Assembly: GCA_900545175.1 (NCBI GenBank) | Contig: UQYF01000063.1 | Location: forward strand, 1-6,128 | Length of the DNA: 6,128 nt | Direction of reading: 5' to 3' | Source: an uncultured Eubacteriales bacterium | GTDB lineage: Bacteria; Bacillota; Clostridia; Lachnospirales; Lachnospiraceae | Shown here: positions 1-4,647 of the stretch, in pieces | Numbering within the stretch: the first letter of the stretch is position 1 | How the letters are laid out: each line of letters starts with the position of its first letter | The notes under the pieces: generated by a model | Told to the model about the DNA's origin: nothing | The model's input: the letters and a program-made list of their open reading frames with translations, nothing else | The model's database searches: none | Made by a program: the position numbers and the translations under genes

Positions 1-54
1 GATGTTTAACATTCTGTTGGCATTCATTGCCTGTAAATTGTGCTGTACTACCAT
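1..54 (-). CDS. hag: Flagellin, N-terminal fragment (runs off the window)
   Basis: Flagellin is the secreted subunit that polymerises into the flagellar filament. Only the first 18 codons are present, reading MVVQHNLQAMNANRMLNI. This is the conserved start of the D0 helix of clostridial flagellins, which packs the inner core of the filament. The start ATG (54-52) follows a GGAGG Shine-Dalgarno with a 9-base spacer. The gene lies downstream of csrA on the same strand, an arrangement typical of Firmicutes in which CsrA represses flagellin translation. No convincing promoter is visible between the hairpin at 118-150 and the start, so expression may depend partly on transcription coming through csrA. 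The match rests on 18 residues, but these are highly characteristic. Confidence 0.9.
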   Translation of the reverse strand, partial: MVVQHNLQAMNANRMLNI

Positions 55-60
55 ATTAAA

Positions 61-102
61 TTACCTCCGTGTTATTATTGTGCGGGAATCCGTTCCTGCA
101 CA
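61..102 (-). promoter_or_regulatory. Flagellin leader with two CsrA-type binding sites
   Basis: Read on the minus strand, the leader has a hairpin (102-79) with arms TGTGC and GCACA, one A/C mismatch, then GGAA and TTCC closing a CGGA loop (92-89). A second ACGGA lies 23 bases downstream and forms the flagellin Shine-Dalgarno (ACGGAGGTAA, 70-61). CsrA dimers bind paired GGA motifs, one usually in a hairpin loop and one over the Shine-Dalgarno, as in the Bacillus subtilis hag leader. The motif layout is directly visible. Repression by the adjacent csrA product is inferred. Confidence 0.7.
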
Positions 103-117
103 TTTTTTAATTTATAA

Positions 118-150
118 TAAAAACAGAGAGCCTAGGATTTCTCTGCTTTA
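118..150 (-). terminator. Terminator-like hairpin between csrA and flagellin
   Basis: On the minus strand AAAGCAGAGA (149-140) pairs with TCTCTGTTTT (129-120) with one G-U pair and a 10-base loop, followed by TTTTTATTAT. It begins 9 bases after the csrA stop. It could end the csrA message, act as a partial attenuator, or stabilise a processed flagellin transcript. The U-tract is interrupted, so read-through is plausible. Confidence 0.6.
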
Positions 151-158
151 TTACCGTC

Positions 159-434
159 TTAACTGCGGTCCCTTGCAGCCGTGCCATCCTGCCTGCTTTT
201 CTTCTCCTGCATCAGAATATCCACAATCTCCTTCTGTGCCTTCTGTGAGAGCTTAGGCTCCGCATAATATGGAGACTTCTCTCTCCTCTGCTGAGCCGTA
301 TTTCTTACGATGTTGACATCCTTCGGTGCATCAATCAGCAGGTGGATATTGTTTGCCGAGCCTCCGGAGAATACTACCCTTATGTTCTCACCGACATCTA
401 TGAAATCGCCGGGACGAAGTGTTAATTTCAGCAT
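159..434 (-). CDS. csrA: CsrA-family RNA-binding regulator (91 aa)
   Basis: CsrA is a small dimeric cytoplasmic protein that binds GGA motifs in mRNA leaders and controls translation, in Firmicutes chiefly of flagellin. From the ATG at 434 the protein aligns with E. coli CsrA without gaps over about 45 residues: MLKLTLRPGD matches MLILTRRVGE, and DAPKDVNIVR matches NAPKEVAVHR. The RNA-contact residues L4 and R44 are kept, R6 is replaced by Leu, and R7 is kept. The C-terminus (about residues 46-91) is charged and longer than in E. coli (61 aa) or B. subtilis (74 aa). The start at 434 was chosen because the fold begins there and GGAGG precedes it by 4 bases. An in-frame ATG at 539 has an equally strong AAGGAGG and would add 35 residues. 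Flagellin lies downstream and the invertible segment upstream. No fliW is in the window. Confidence 0.85.
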   Translation of the reverse strand: MLKLTLRPGDFIDVGENIRVVFSGGSANNIHLLIDAPKDVNIVRNTAQQRREKSPYYAEPKLSQKAQKEIVDILMQEKKSRQDGTAARDRS

Positions 435-539
435 ACTACCTCCAAATATTAATGAAAAACCCTGTATTTCAGCGTTTTCCAAGTATGAAACACAGAATAT
501 CCTAACTTTTATTTTTACTGATTCAGATATTCTTTTCAT
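435..539 (-). other. In-frame upstream start: 35-residue extension of CsrA or leader reading frame
   Basis: An ATG at 539-537 is preceded by AAGGAGG with a 5-base spacer, a textbook ribosome-binding site. It is in frame with csrA with no stop, giving MKRISESVKIKVRIFCVSYL and a further 15 residues before the canonical CsrA methionine. I do not recognise this stretch as a domain. Either the cell makes a 126-residue CsrA with an N-terminal extension, or two forms from two starts, or initiation here sets the rate of initiation at the inner start. Both starts have good Shine-Dalgarno sequences, so the choice cannot be settled from sequence alone. Confidence 0.55.
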
Positions 540-543
540 ACCA

Positions 544-553
544 ACCTCCTTGT
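544..553 (-). promoter_or_regulatory. CsrA-consensus site overlapping the upstream csrA ribosome-binding site
   Basis: The minus-strand sequence ACAAGGAGGT matches the SELEX-type CsrA core ACARGGAUGU at nine of ten positions, and its GGAGG is the Shine-Dalgarno for the ATG at 539. Together with the TTTGGAGG ahead of the inner start, it suggests that CsrA may limit its own translation. Every strong Shine-Dalgarno contains GGA, so only the ACAAGGA context makes this more than chance. Confidence 0.4.
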
Positions 554-568
554 TTTTCAGCTGTGTAT

Positions 569-599
569 GTGCAACAGTTTGTATAAAATGTTGCATTTT
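569..599 (+). repeat. Left inverted repeat of the invertible segment
   Basis: This 31-bp sequence recurs in inverted orientation at 1376-1406 with 29 of 31 matches; the differences are at 577 and 579. The inner 20 bases are identical. It has its own dyad, TGCAACA (570-576) and TGTTGCA (589-595), around an AT-rich centre containing GTATAA. Such half-sites flanking a short core are the usual layout of a tyrosine recombinase crossover site. It lies 30 bases upstream of the csrA start at 539, so a crossover here swaps everything upstream of csrA. Confidence 0.88.
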
Positions 600-643
600 T
601 TAAACAAGTTCAAATCATTATTTATTTGGAAAGGAAGAAGCCT

Positions 644-1222
644 ATGAGCACAACACAACCAATCAGAAACAGTCAGGATGTAAGAAATATTATTGAGTAT
701 TATGATGTCCAAAAACCGAATATGCGGAACAGAGCACTGATTATATTCGGTCTGCACACTGCACTTCGTATCAGTGATATCCTCAGCCTTAAATGGCAGG
801 ACGTATATCAGTTCGATAGGAATATGTATGTCCCTCATTTACTTGTATATGAAAAAAAGACCGGAAAAGCGAGCATGATAGCTCTCAGCCAGCACATTAT
901 AAATGCATTGGAAAATTATCGTGCATCAAAAAAACCTGAAAAAGAAGATTATATTTTCTGTAAGACAACTGATTCTACAAAACCTCTGTGTCGTTCACAG
1001 GCATATAGAATTGTAAAAAGGGCTGCCGAAGATACGGTTGGTGAGACACATATAAGCTGTCATTCCCTGCGCAAGACCTTCGGTTATCACGCATGGAAAA
1101 ACGGCACATCGCCTGTTCTTCTTATGGATATATACAATCATTCTTCATTTGTCATTACTAAACGTTATCTTGGAATTGAGCAGGATGACCGCGATTTGCT
1201 CTTTAAAAAGATGGATTATTAG
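644..1222 (+). CDS. Minimal tyrosine recombinase (FimB/RecV-like invertase)
   Basis: Tyrosine recombinases cut and rejoin DNA through a covalent phosphotyrosine intermediate. This 192-residue protein has only the catalytic domain and lacks the N-terminal core-binding domain of phage integrases; FimB and FimE are about the same size. All catalytic positions are visible: R42 (ALRISD), Lys in EKKTGK (K72 or K75), H140 and R143 (HSLRKTFGYH), H166 (YNHSS) and the nucleophile Y175 (KRYLG). The ATG at 644 was chosen because AGGA precedes it by 8 bases; an in-frame TTG at 626 is less likely. The gene lies wholly between two inverted repeats, which are its probable substrates. There is no excisionase, relaxase or phage gene nearby, which argues for a local invertase rather than a mobile-element integrase. 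Confidence 0.9.
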   Translation: MSTTQPIRNSQDVRNIIEYYDVQKPNMRNRALIIFGLHTALRISDILSLKWQDVYQFDRNMYVPHLLVYEKKTGKASMIALSQHIINALENYRASKKPEKEDYIFCKTTDSTKPLCRSQAYRIVKRAAEDTVGETHISCHSLRKTFGYHAWKNGTSPVLLMDIYNHSSFVITKRYLGIEQDDRDLLFKKMDY

Positions 1223-1301
1223 ATAAGCTTAATTTACTTAGCAAAAGCTTTTAGAAATGCGAATAAAACCTTTATAGGATGAGACTTTGCTTTGACAAAT
1301 T

Positions 1302-1329
1302 TAAAATATCTTAAAAAATTTCGATTTAT
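1302..1329 (+). promoter_or_regulatory. Candidate flagellar sigma (SigD/sigma-28) promoter 1
   Basis: TAAA (1302-1305) is followed after 16 bases by CGATTTAT (1322-1329). The SigD/sigma-28 consensus is TAAA, about 15 bases, then GCCGATAW. The -35 core is exact; the -10 keeps CGAT but not the leading GCC, and the spacing is one base short. It points right, toward the inverted repeat and terminator, with no gene to drive in this orientation. Confidence 0.35.
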
Positions 1330-1333
1330 GGGT

Positions 1334-1360
1334 TAAGTATTTCAAATAACATCCGAAATA
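1334..1360 (+). promoter_or_regulatory. Candidate flagellar sigma (SigD/sigma-28) promoter 2
   Basis: TAAG (1334-1337), 15 bases, then CCGAAATA (1353-1360) resembles TAAA-N15-GCCGATAA and keeps the diagnostic CCGA. Transcription would start near 1367, about 20-30 bases before the crossover core. After inversion the transcript would run straight into the csrA ribosome-binding site with a leader of roughly 65-70 bases. In the present orientation it runs into the terminator at 1476-1527. Confidence 0.45.
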
Positions 1361-1375
1361 TAGTATGTAAATAAG

Positions 1376-1406
1376 AAAATGCAACATTTTATACATATTG
1401 TTGCAC
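1376..1406 (-). repeat. Right inverted repeat of the invertible segment
   Basis: This is the reverse complement of the left repeat at 29 of 31 positions. It carries the same TGCAACA/TGTTGCA dyad. It lies 70 bp before the aspS-side terminator stem, so transcripts leaving the segment rightward meet no coding sequence in their own direction. Confidence 0.88.
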
Positions 1407-1473
1407 TTTCTTATTTTTTTATACCTCATTAAATTTAAAAACATGCCTTGCAGAGTTGATTGTGGCAAAACAC

Positions 1474-1530
1474 AAAAAAGACAGCTTATCTACCCCGAAT
1501 ACTATTCGGAATAAAAAGCTGTCTTTTATT
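1474..1530. terminator. Strong bidirectional terminator after aspS
   Basis: AAAAGACAGCTT (1476-1487) pairs perfectly with AAGCTGTCTTTT (1516-1527), and an inner hairpin CCGAAT/ATTCGG (1495-1500, 1504-1509) sits in the loop. T-runs lie on both sides. It ends the leftward aspS transcript 35 bases after the stop codon. It would also stop rightward transcription from the invertible segment before it enters aspS as antisense. Confidence 0.88.
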
Positions 1531-1561
1531 ATAATATTACTGTTCTGTTTTCGCTTAATGC

Positions 1562-3343
1562 TTACTCAGCATCCTCTTTCTTCTCCTCAGCCTTATCCTC
1601 AACTATCTGAATATGAACCTCACGGAGCTGCTTGTCTGTAACTGTTGCAGGAGCACCCATCATAACGTCCTGTGCGTTCTTGTTCATCGGGAACGGAATA
1701 ATCTCGCGTATGCTCTCCTCACCTGCGATGAGCATTACCATACGGTCAACGCCCGGCGCGATACCTGCATGTGGCGGTGCGCCATAGCAGAATGCATTGT
1801 ACATGGCAGGGAACTTAGCCTTCACATCATCCTCGCCGAGACCTACAAGCTTGAATGCCTTAATCATAATCTCAGGATCATGGTTGCGGACAGCACCTGA
1901 TGAAAGCTCAACACCGTTACATACAAGGTCATACTGATATGCAAGAATGTCAAGCGGATTCATTGTGTCAAGAGCCTCTGCTCCTCCCTGCGGCATTGAG
2001 AACGGATTGTGACAGAACTCAAGCTCGCCCGACTCTTCACCAATCTCGTACATAGGAAAGTCAACTATCCAGCAGAACTCATAGCATTCCTTCTTCATAT
2101 ATCCGTCAAAGCTGTTGCCGATAGCCTTCCTAATAACTCCTGCAGTCTTCTGTGCCGTCTTTAAATCACCCGCTGCGAGTGCAACGAAGTCACCGTTCTT
2201 AAGACCGAGTGCCTTTACAACAGCATCCTTGTGCTCCTGAACGAACTTAGCTATACCTCCGACAAGCTCACCGTTCTCATCAATTCTGAAATAGTAAGCC
2301 TTCTGTCCGCTCACAACTTCAACGTCAGCACAGAGCTTGTCAATCTGCTTTCTTGTGCCTGTGAAATTCTTAGCGACAACAGCCTTGACTTTATTGCCTG
2401 CAAATGGACCGAAGCCACAGTCAGCAAGAACATCTGTAGCATCCTGAACGATGAGATTAATACGAAGGTCAGGCTTATCTGTTCCATACTTTTCCATCGA
2501 CTCAAGATAAGGAATTCTCTTAAACGGAGGCTTGGAAGCTTCATTATAGATTCCGTATCTTGCAAAAACAGGAGGAAGAACATCCTCAAGTATCTCAAAT
2601 ACATCCTCCTGATTTGCAAATGCCATCTCCAGATCAAGCTGATAAAACTCTCCTGGTGAACGGTCAGCTCTAGCGTCCTCGTCTCTGAAGCAAGGTGCAA
2701 TCTGGAAATATCTGTCAAATCCGGAAGCCATCAAAAGCTGCTTGAACTGCTGCGGTGCCTGTGGAAGTGCGTAGAACTTGCCCGGATGATTTCTTGCCGG
2801 TACAAGGTAGTCTCTTGCACCCTCAGGTGATGAACATGTAAGGATAGGAGTTGTAATCTCCATGAAATCATGTCCTATCATGGCTGCACGAAGGTCTGCA
2901 ACAATCCTGCTTCTCAATATGATTCTTGACTTGACATCCGGGTTACGAAGGTCAAGGTATCTGTACTTAAGTCTTACATTCTCATCAGCATCCTTGGAAT
3001 GATTAATCTGGAATGGAAGCTCATTGTACTGACACTTTCCAAGAACAGTAATCTTAGAAGGAACAACCTCGATATCACCCGTAGGTATCTTGCTGTTCTT
3101 AGAGCTTCTCTCTCTGACTGTTCCCACTATCTCTATAGTTGACTCATAGTTAATTCCTGACAACTGCTCCATCTGCTCTTCTGTCTCAGCGACAATCTGT
3201 GTCGTGCCGTAGAAGTCTCTTAAAATAAGGAAGCCAAGGTTCTTGCTTACCTTACGGAGATTCTCGTACCAGCCGACAAGCTTAACTTCTTCGCCGACAT
3301 TCTCTAGTCTTAACTGACCACAATTATGTGTACGTCCCTGCAT
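1562..3343 (-). CDS. aspS: Aspartate--tRNA ligase (593 aa)
   Basis: AspRS charges tRNA-Asp with aspartate using ATP in the cytoplasm. The 593-residue length is normal for the bacterial type. Visible parts are the N-terminal OB-fold anticodon-binding domain (about 1-110), motif 1 near FMEITTP (160-166), the aspartate-binding loop QAPQ (195-198, often QSPQ), motif 2 (FRDEDARADRSPGEF, 219-233), the GAD insertion domain (about 290-420) and motif 3 starting GVDR (531-534). The start at 3343 matches the family N-terminus MQGRTHNCG and follows AGAGGAAAAG; longer in-frame starts back to 3577 lack homology and run into the neighbouring gene. Motif 2 with SPGEFYQLDLEM and motif 3 with FPMN and MMGAP resemble the AspRS subtype I associate with Alphaproteobacteria. 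The C-terminal tail is acidic and lysine-rich. No T-box is seen upstream. Confidence 0.97.
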   Translation of the reverse strand: MQGRTHNCGQLRLENVGEEVKLVGWYENLRKVSKNLGFLILRDFYGTTQIVAETEEQMEQLSGINYESTIEIVGTVRERSSKNSKIPTGDIEVVPSKITVLGKCQYNELPFQINHSKDADENVRLKYRYLDLRNPDVKSRIILRSRIVADLRAAMIGHDFMEITTPILTCSSPEGARDYLVPARNHPGKFYALPQAPQQFKQLLMASGFDRYFQIAPCFRDEDARADRSPGEFYQLDLEMAFANQEDVFEILEDVLPPVFARYGIYNEASKPPFKRIPYLESMEKYGTDKPDLRINLIVQDATDVLADCGFGPFAGNKVKAVVAKNFTGTRKQIDKLCADVEVVSGQKAYYFRIDENGELVGGIAKFVQEHKDAVVKALGLKNGDFVALAAGDLKTAQKTAGVIRKAIGNSFDGYMKKECYEFCWIVDFPMYEIGEESGELEFCHNPFSMPQGGAEALDTMNPLDILAYQYDLVCNGVELSSGAVRNHDPEIMIKAFKLVGLGEDDVKAKFPAMYNAFCYGAPPHAGIAPGVDRMVMLIAGEESIREIIPFPMNKNAQDVMMGAPATVTDKQLREVHIQIVEDKAEEKKEDAE

Positions 3344-3449
3344 ATTCTTTTCCTCTTTGCTATAATTTTCATGGCAAAACCATTTCACACGCAAAAGCCT
3401 TGTCCGCAGGTATTTTTGCGATGCATGATTTTGTCTGGTATCTTTCGCT
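3344..3449 (-). other. aspS 5' leader, about 100 bases, with hairpins
   Basis: Between the inferred start of transcription near 3443 and the aspS ATG, the minus strand contains CGCAAAA and TTTTGCG, able to form a 7-bp stem around a 17-base loop, then a small ATGG/CCAT hairpin. There is no uridine run and no T-box AGGGUGGNACCGCG element. The leader is structured but I cannot assign a control mechanism. Confidence 0.4.
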
Positions 3450-3478
3450 ATTATAGCATTACCGTGAAACGCCGTCAA
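3450..3478 (-). promoter_or_regulatory. aspS promoter (vegetative sigma type)
   Basis: On the minus strand TTGACG (3478-3473), an exact 17-bp spacer and TATAAT (3455-3450) form an almost perfect SigA promoter. Its -35 lies inside the final codons of the upstream DUF3791-like gene and its -10 just past that gene's stop. It gives aspS its own strong expression independent of the cassette upstream. Confidence 0.88.
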
Positions 3479-3737
3479 CCACCATGCTTTCACTATCTGA
3501 GTTGTCTGAGGGTTCCAAATTGGAATCTGCTTTTTCGGCATATTCCTGTTCCAATTCATCCGCCAGATATACGTCACTCATGCAGTGCATATCGGATACA
3601 CCGTCACAAACCAGCTTATACACCTCGGAGTGATAAAAGAATCCCAATGCTTCATCCAACGAAATTCCCTGCCGCTTTGCAAAGCACTCAATGACACGGC
3701 TGTATTTTTTCTGAAGCAAAATCGGATTTGCCATCAT
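3459..3737 (-). CDS. DUF3791-like small protein (third gene of ART cassette)
   Basis: A 92-residue soluble protein with no signal peptide or membrane segment. Residues 5-66 resemble DUF3791, including the run GISLDEALGFFYHSEVYKL and the following DGVSDMHCMSDVYLADELEQEY. The tail (67-92) is acidic and serine-rich and looks disordered. The start overlaps the ADP-ribosyltransferase-like gene by 4 bases (ATGA), showing translational coupling. Two adjacent ATGs (3737 and 3734) are possible starts. The domain has no established biochemical role that I know of. Its place beside a putative toxin-like enzyme suggests a partner, adaptor or antitoxin role, which is inference. Confidence 0.72.
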   Translation of the reverse strand: MMANPILLQKKYSRVIECFAKRQGISLDEALGFFYHSEVYKLVCDGVSDMHCMSDVYLADELEQEYAEKADSNLEPSDNSDSESMVVDGVSR

Positions 3738-4204
3738 AGCGCCTCACTCCCTTCAAAATGTAATAACGACAATGCCTTCTCTGTACGGAAACAAATTTGC
3801 AGGTTCGGCTTTTCATAACGCAGACGGTTAATGGCTTCTGTCTTGTCAATCAATCCGTCAAAAAACAATTCCACGGTATTAAATACTTTATCATTGGCAA
3901 CACCACCCACAACAAGGTCATAATCAGTCGAATCCTTCCCAGTGCGACAGTCCAAAATAAAATCCAGCCATTCCTCGGAATATGAGTTAAATTTGAGAGT
4001 TTTCAACTCAGTTTCCCTGCTCTCATCATACATATATTTTGAAATTATTCCGTCTTTGCCTCTGCGCTTAAACTTACCACACCACTTTGCAGCCTGCTCA
4101 TACAGAGGCGTAACATAAAAACCACGTCCAAAGTCTACATTAGGGCGTGAATGAACCAAATCCGGCTTTGCAATCTCCAAAAATGAGCCATGATAAAGAA
4201 TCAT
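3734..4204 (-). CDS. Putative ADP-ribosyltransferase-fold protein (DUF3990-like)
   Basis: A 156-residue cytoplasmic-type protein resembling DUF3990, a family I associate with the ADP-ribosyltransferase superfamily. The N-terminus LYHGS (H5), followed by DFGRGFYVT (24-32, with Y30) and then QAAKWC, matches the start of the NAD-binding core of PARP/ART folds, where His and Tyr hold NAD. The third catalytic element is not certain; the stretch YDLVVGGVANDKVFNTV (residues about 95-111) is a conserved-looking candidate region. The start overlaps the preceding DUF3791-like gene by ATGA and the end overlaps the following one, so all three are coupled. A role modifying a protein, tRNA or DNA as a toxin, held in check by a neighbour, is plausible but unproven. 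Confidence 0.78.
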   Translation of the reverse strand: MILYHGSFLEIAKPDLVHSRPNVDFGRGFYVTPLYEQAAKWCGKFKRRGKDGIISKYMYDESRETELKTLKFNSYSEEWLDFILDCRTGKDSTDYDLVVGGVANDKVFNTVELFFDGLIDKTEAINRLRYEKPNLQICFRTEKALSLLHFEGSEAL

Positions 4205-4440
4205 ACCTCCACACCCCTTTCCCGCATCACGTCAAGGAGGTCGTCTACGATGTATTCCCGGCTTTGTGTATGCAGCACTTCATACTCCGGCACAATGTAA
4301 CCATTTAAAATGTCGCTTTTTTCAGCAAACGCCTGATAAACACGCTCTGCATCCACCCCCAGCTTTGCCGCAACATTTTCAATGCAAAATACAGCAAATT
4401 CCAGCTCACCTGAATTTTTGATTTTTTCATCCGGCATCAT
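4201..4440 (-). CDS. DUF3791-like small protein (first gene of ART cassette)
   Basis: A 79-residue soluble protein. Its core, from EFAVFCIENVAAKLGVDAER through EKSDILNGYIVP and YEVLHTQSREYIVDDLLDVM, fits DUF3791, a family often found next to DUF3990 genes in Firmicutes. The ATG at 4440 was chosen because AAAGGAGG stands 8 bases ahead; a TTG at 4446 sits only 2 bases from that GGAGG. It opens the operon, as antitoxins often do, and its stop overlaps the next start (ATGA). Function unknown; an antitoxin or substrate-adaptor role is inferred from position and size. Confidence 0.75.
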   Translation of the reverse strand: MMPDEKIKNSGELEFAVFCIENVAAKLGVDAERVYQAFAEKSDILNGYIVPEYEVLHTQSREYIVDDLLDVMRERGVEV

Positions 4441-4485
4441 ACGCAATTCCTCCTTTACTTTATTTTAACCAATGTTACTTTTACT

Positions 4486-4514
4486 ATCATAACACATAAA
4501 TATGTACTGCACAA
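4486..4514 (-). promoter_or_regulatory. Promoter of the DUF3791-ART-DUF3791 operon
   Basis: On the minus strand TTGTGC (4514-4509), 17 bases, TATGAT (4491-4486). The -10 matches five of six consensus positions and the -35 three. The spacer contains an imperfect dyad ACATA-TTTA-TGTGT that could bind a repressor, as expected for an autoregulated toxin-antitoxin operon. The leader to the ATG is about 40 bases. Confidence 0.5.
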
Positions 4515-4647
4515 TCAGGATTACATTTTGAGAACCCATATAATAATGCTCATGTGCTATAAAGTAACACACATATTTACAGACAGCAGCCCTCTGTTCT
4601 GAAATTTTGTTGCATTAGTGTAGTTTTTGAGCGAATGTTATTTGTGG

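Larger units (their letters stand above)
1223..1375. promoter_or_regulatory. AT-rich non-coding tail of the invertible segment
   Basis: No gene is seen here. The stretch starts with a weak hairpin just after the recombinase stop (two AAGCTT copies pairing around 1225 and 1248, followed by TTTTAG), a poor terminator at best. It then holds a perfect -35 hexamer TTGACA at 1292-1297 without a matching -10, and the two flagellar-sigma-like promoters listed separately. All of the promoter-like elements read rightward, away from csrA in the present orientation. Confidence 0.5.
569..1406. mobile_element. Putative invertible DNA segment carrying its own recombinase
   Basis: An 838-bp region is bounded by 31-bp near-perfect inverted repeats and encloses one tyrosine recombinase gene plus about 150 bp of promoter-like DNA. 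Sites in inverted orientation recombine to invert rather than excise the DNA between them. As read here, the recombinase is on the plus strand, divergent from csrA, and the promoter-like DNA is at the far end. In the inverted state, both the recombinase and that DNA would read toward csrA and flagellin. The closest analogy in layout is the Salmonella hin segment, with fimS and the C. difficile flg switch as tyrosine-recombinase examples. Repeats and gene are seen directly; inversion is inferred. Confidence 0.78.

Noticed and set aside
2..256. Open plus-strand frame of 84 codons at the window start
   Set aside because: It lies antisense to flagellin, its leader and the csrA end; it has no ribosome-binding site and no recognisable protein features.
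569..599. The inverted repeats as a simple intrinsic terminator pair
   Set aside because: The 12-base spacer dyad in each is AT-rich with only a 7-bp stem, and the two copies 780 bp apart match too well (29/31) to be independent terminators.
569..1406. Integrated mobile element with att sites instead of an invertible segment
   Set aside because: The repeats are inverted rather than direct, there is no cargo, excisionase or transfer gene, and no tRNA target. A fossil element cannot be fully excluded.
2311..2718. Open minus-strand frame of 135 codons inside aspS
   Set aside because: It lies in another frame of a certain aspS gene, with no domain sense. The same holds for plus-strand frames at 1613-1900 and 2231-2659.
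3344..3449. T-box riboswitch upstream of aspS
   Set aside because: The leader is short, has no AGGGUGGNACCGCG element and no terminator/antiterminator pair.
3344..3577. Longer N-terminus for AspRS starting at 3577
   Set aside because: The extra 78 residues do not resemble AspRS, overlap the DUF3791-like gene and the aspS promoter, and the family start MQGRTH is at 3343 with a suitable Shine-Dalgarno.
4447..4647. Hidden small gene or RNA in the divergent intergenic region
   Set aside because: No start with a ribosome-binding site and no coding frame of note were seen; repeated ACATATTTA words at 4571-4579 and, inverted, 4497-4505 are too short and AT-rich to call.
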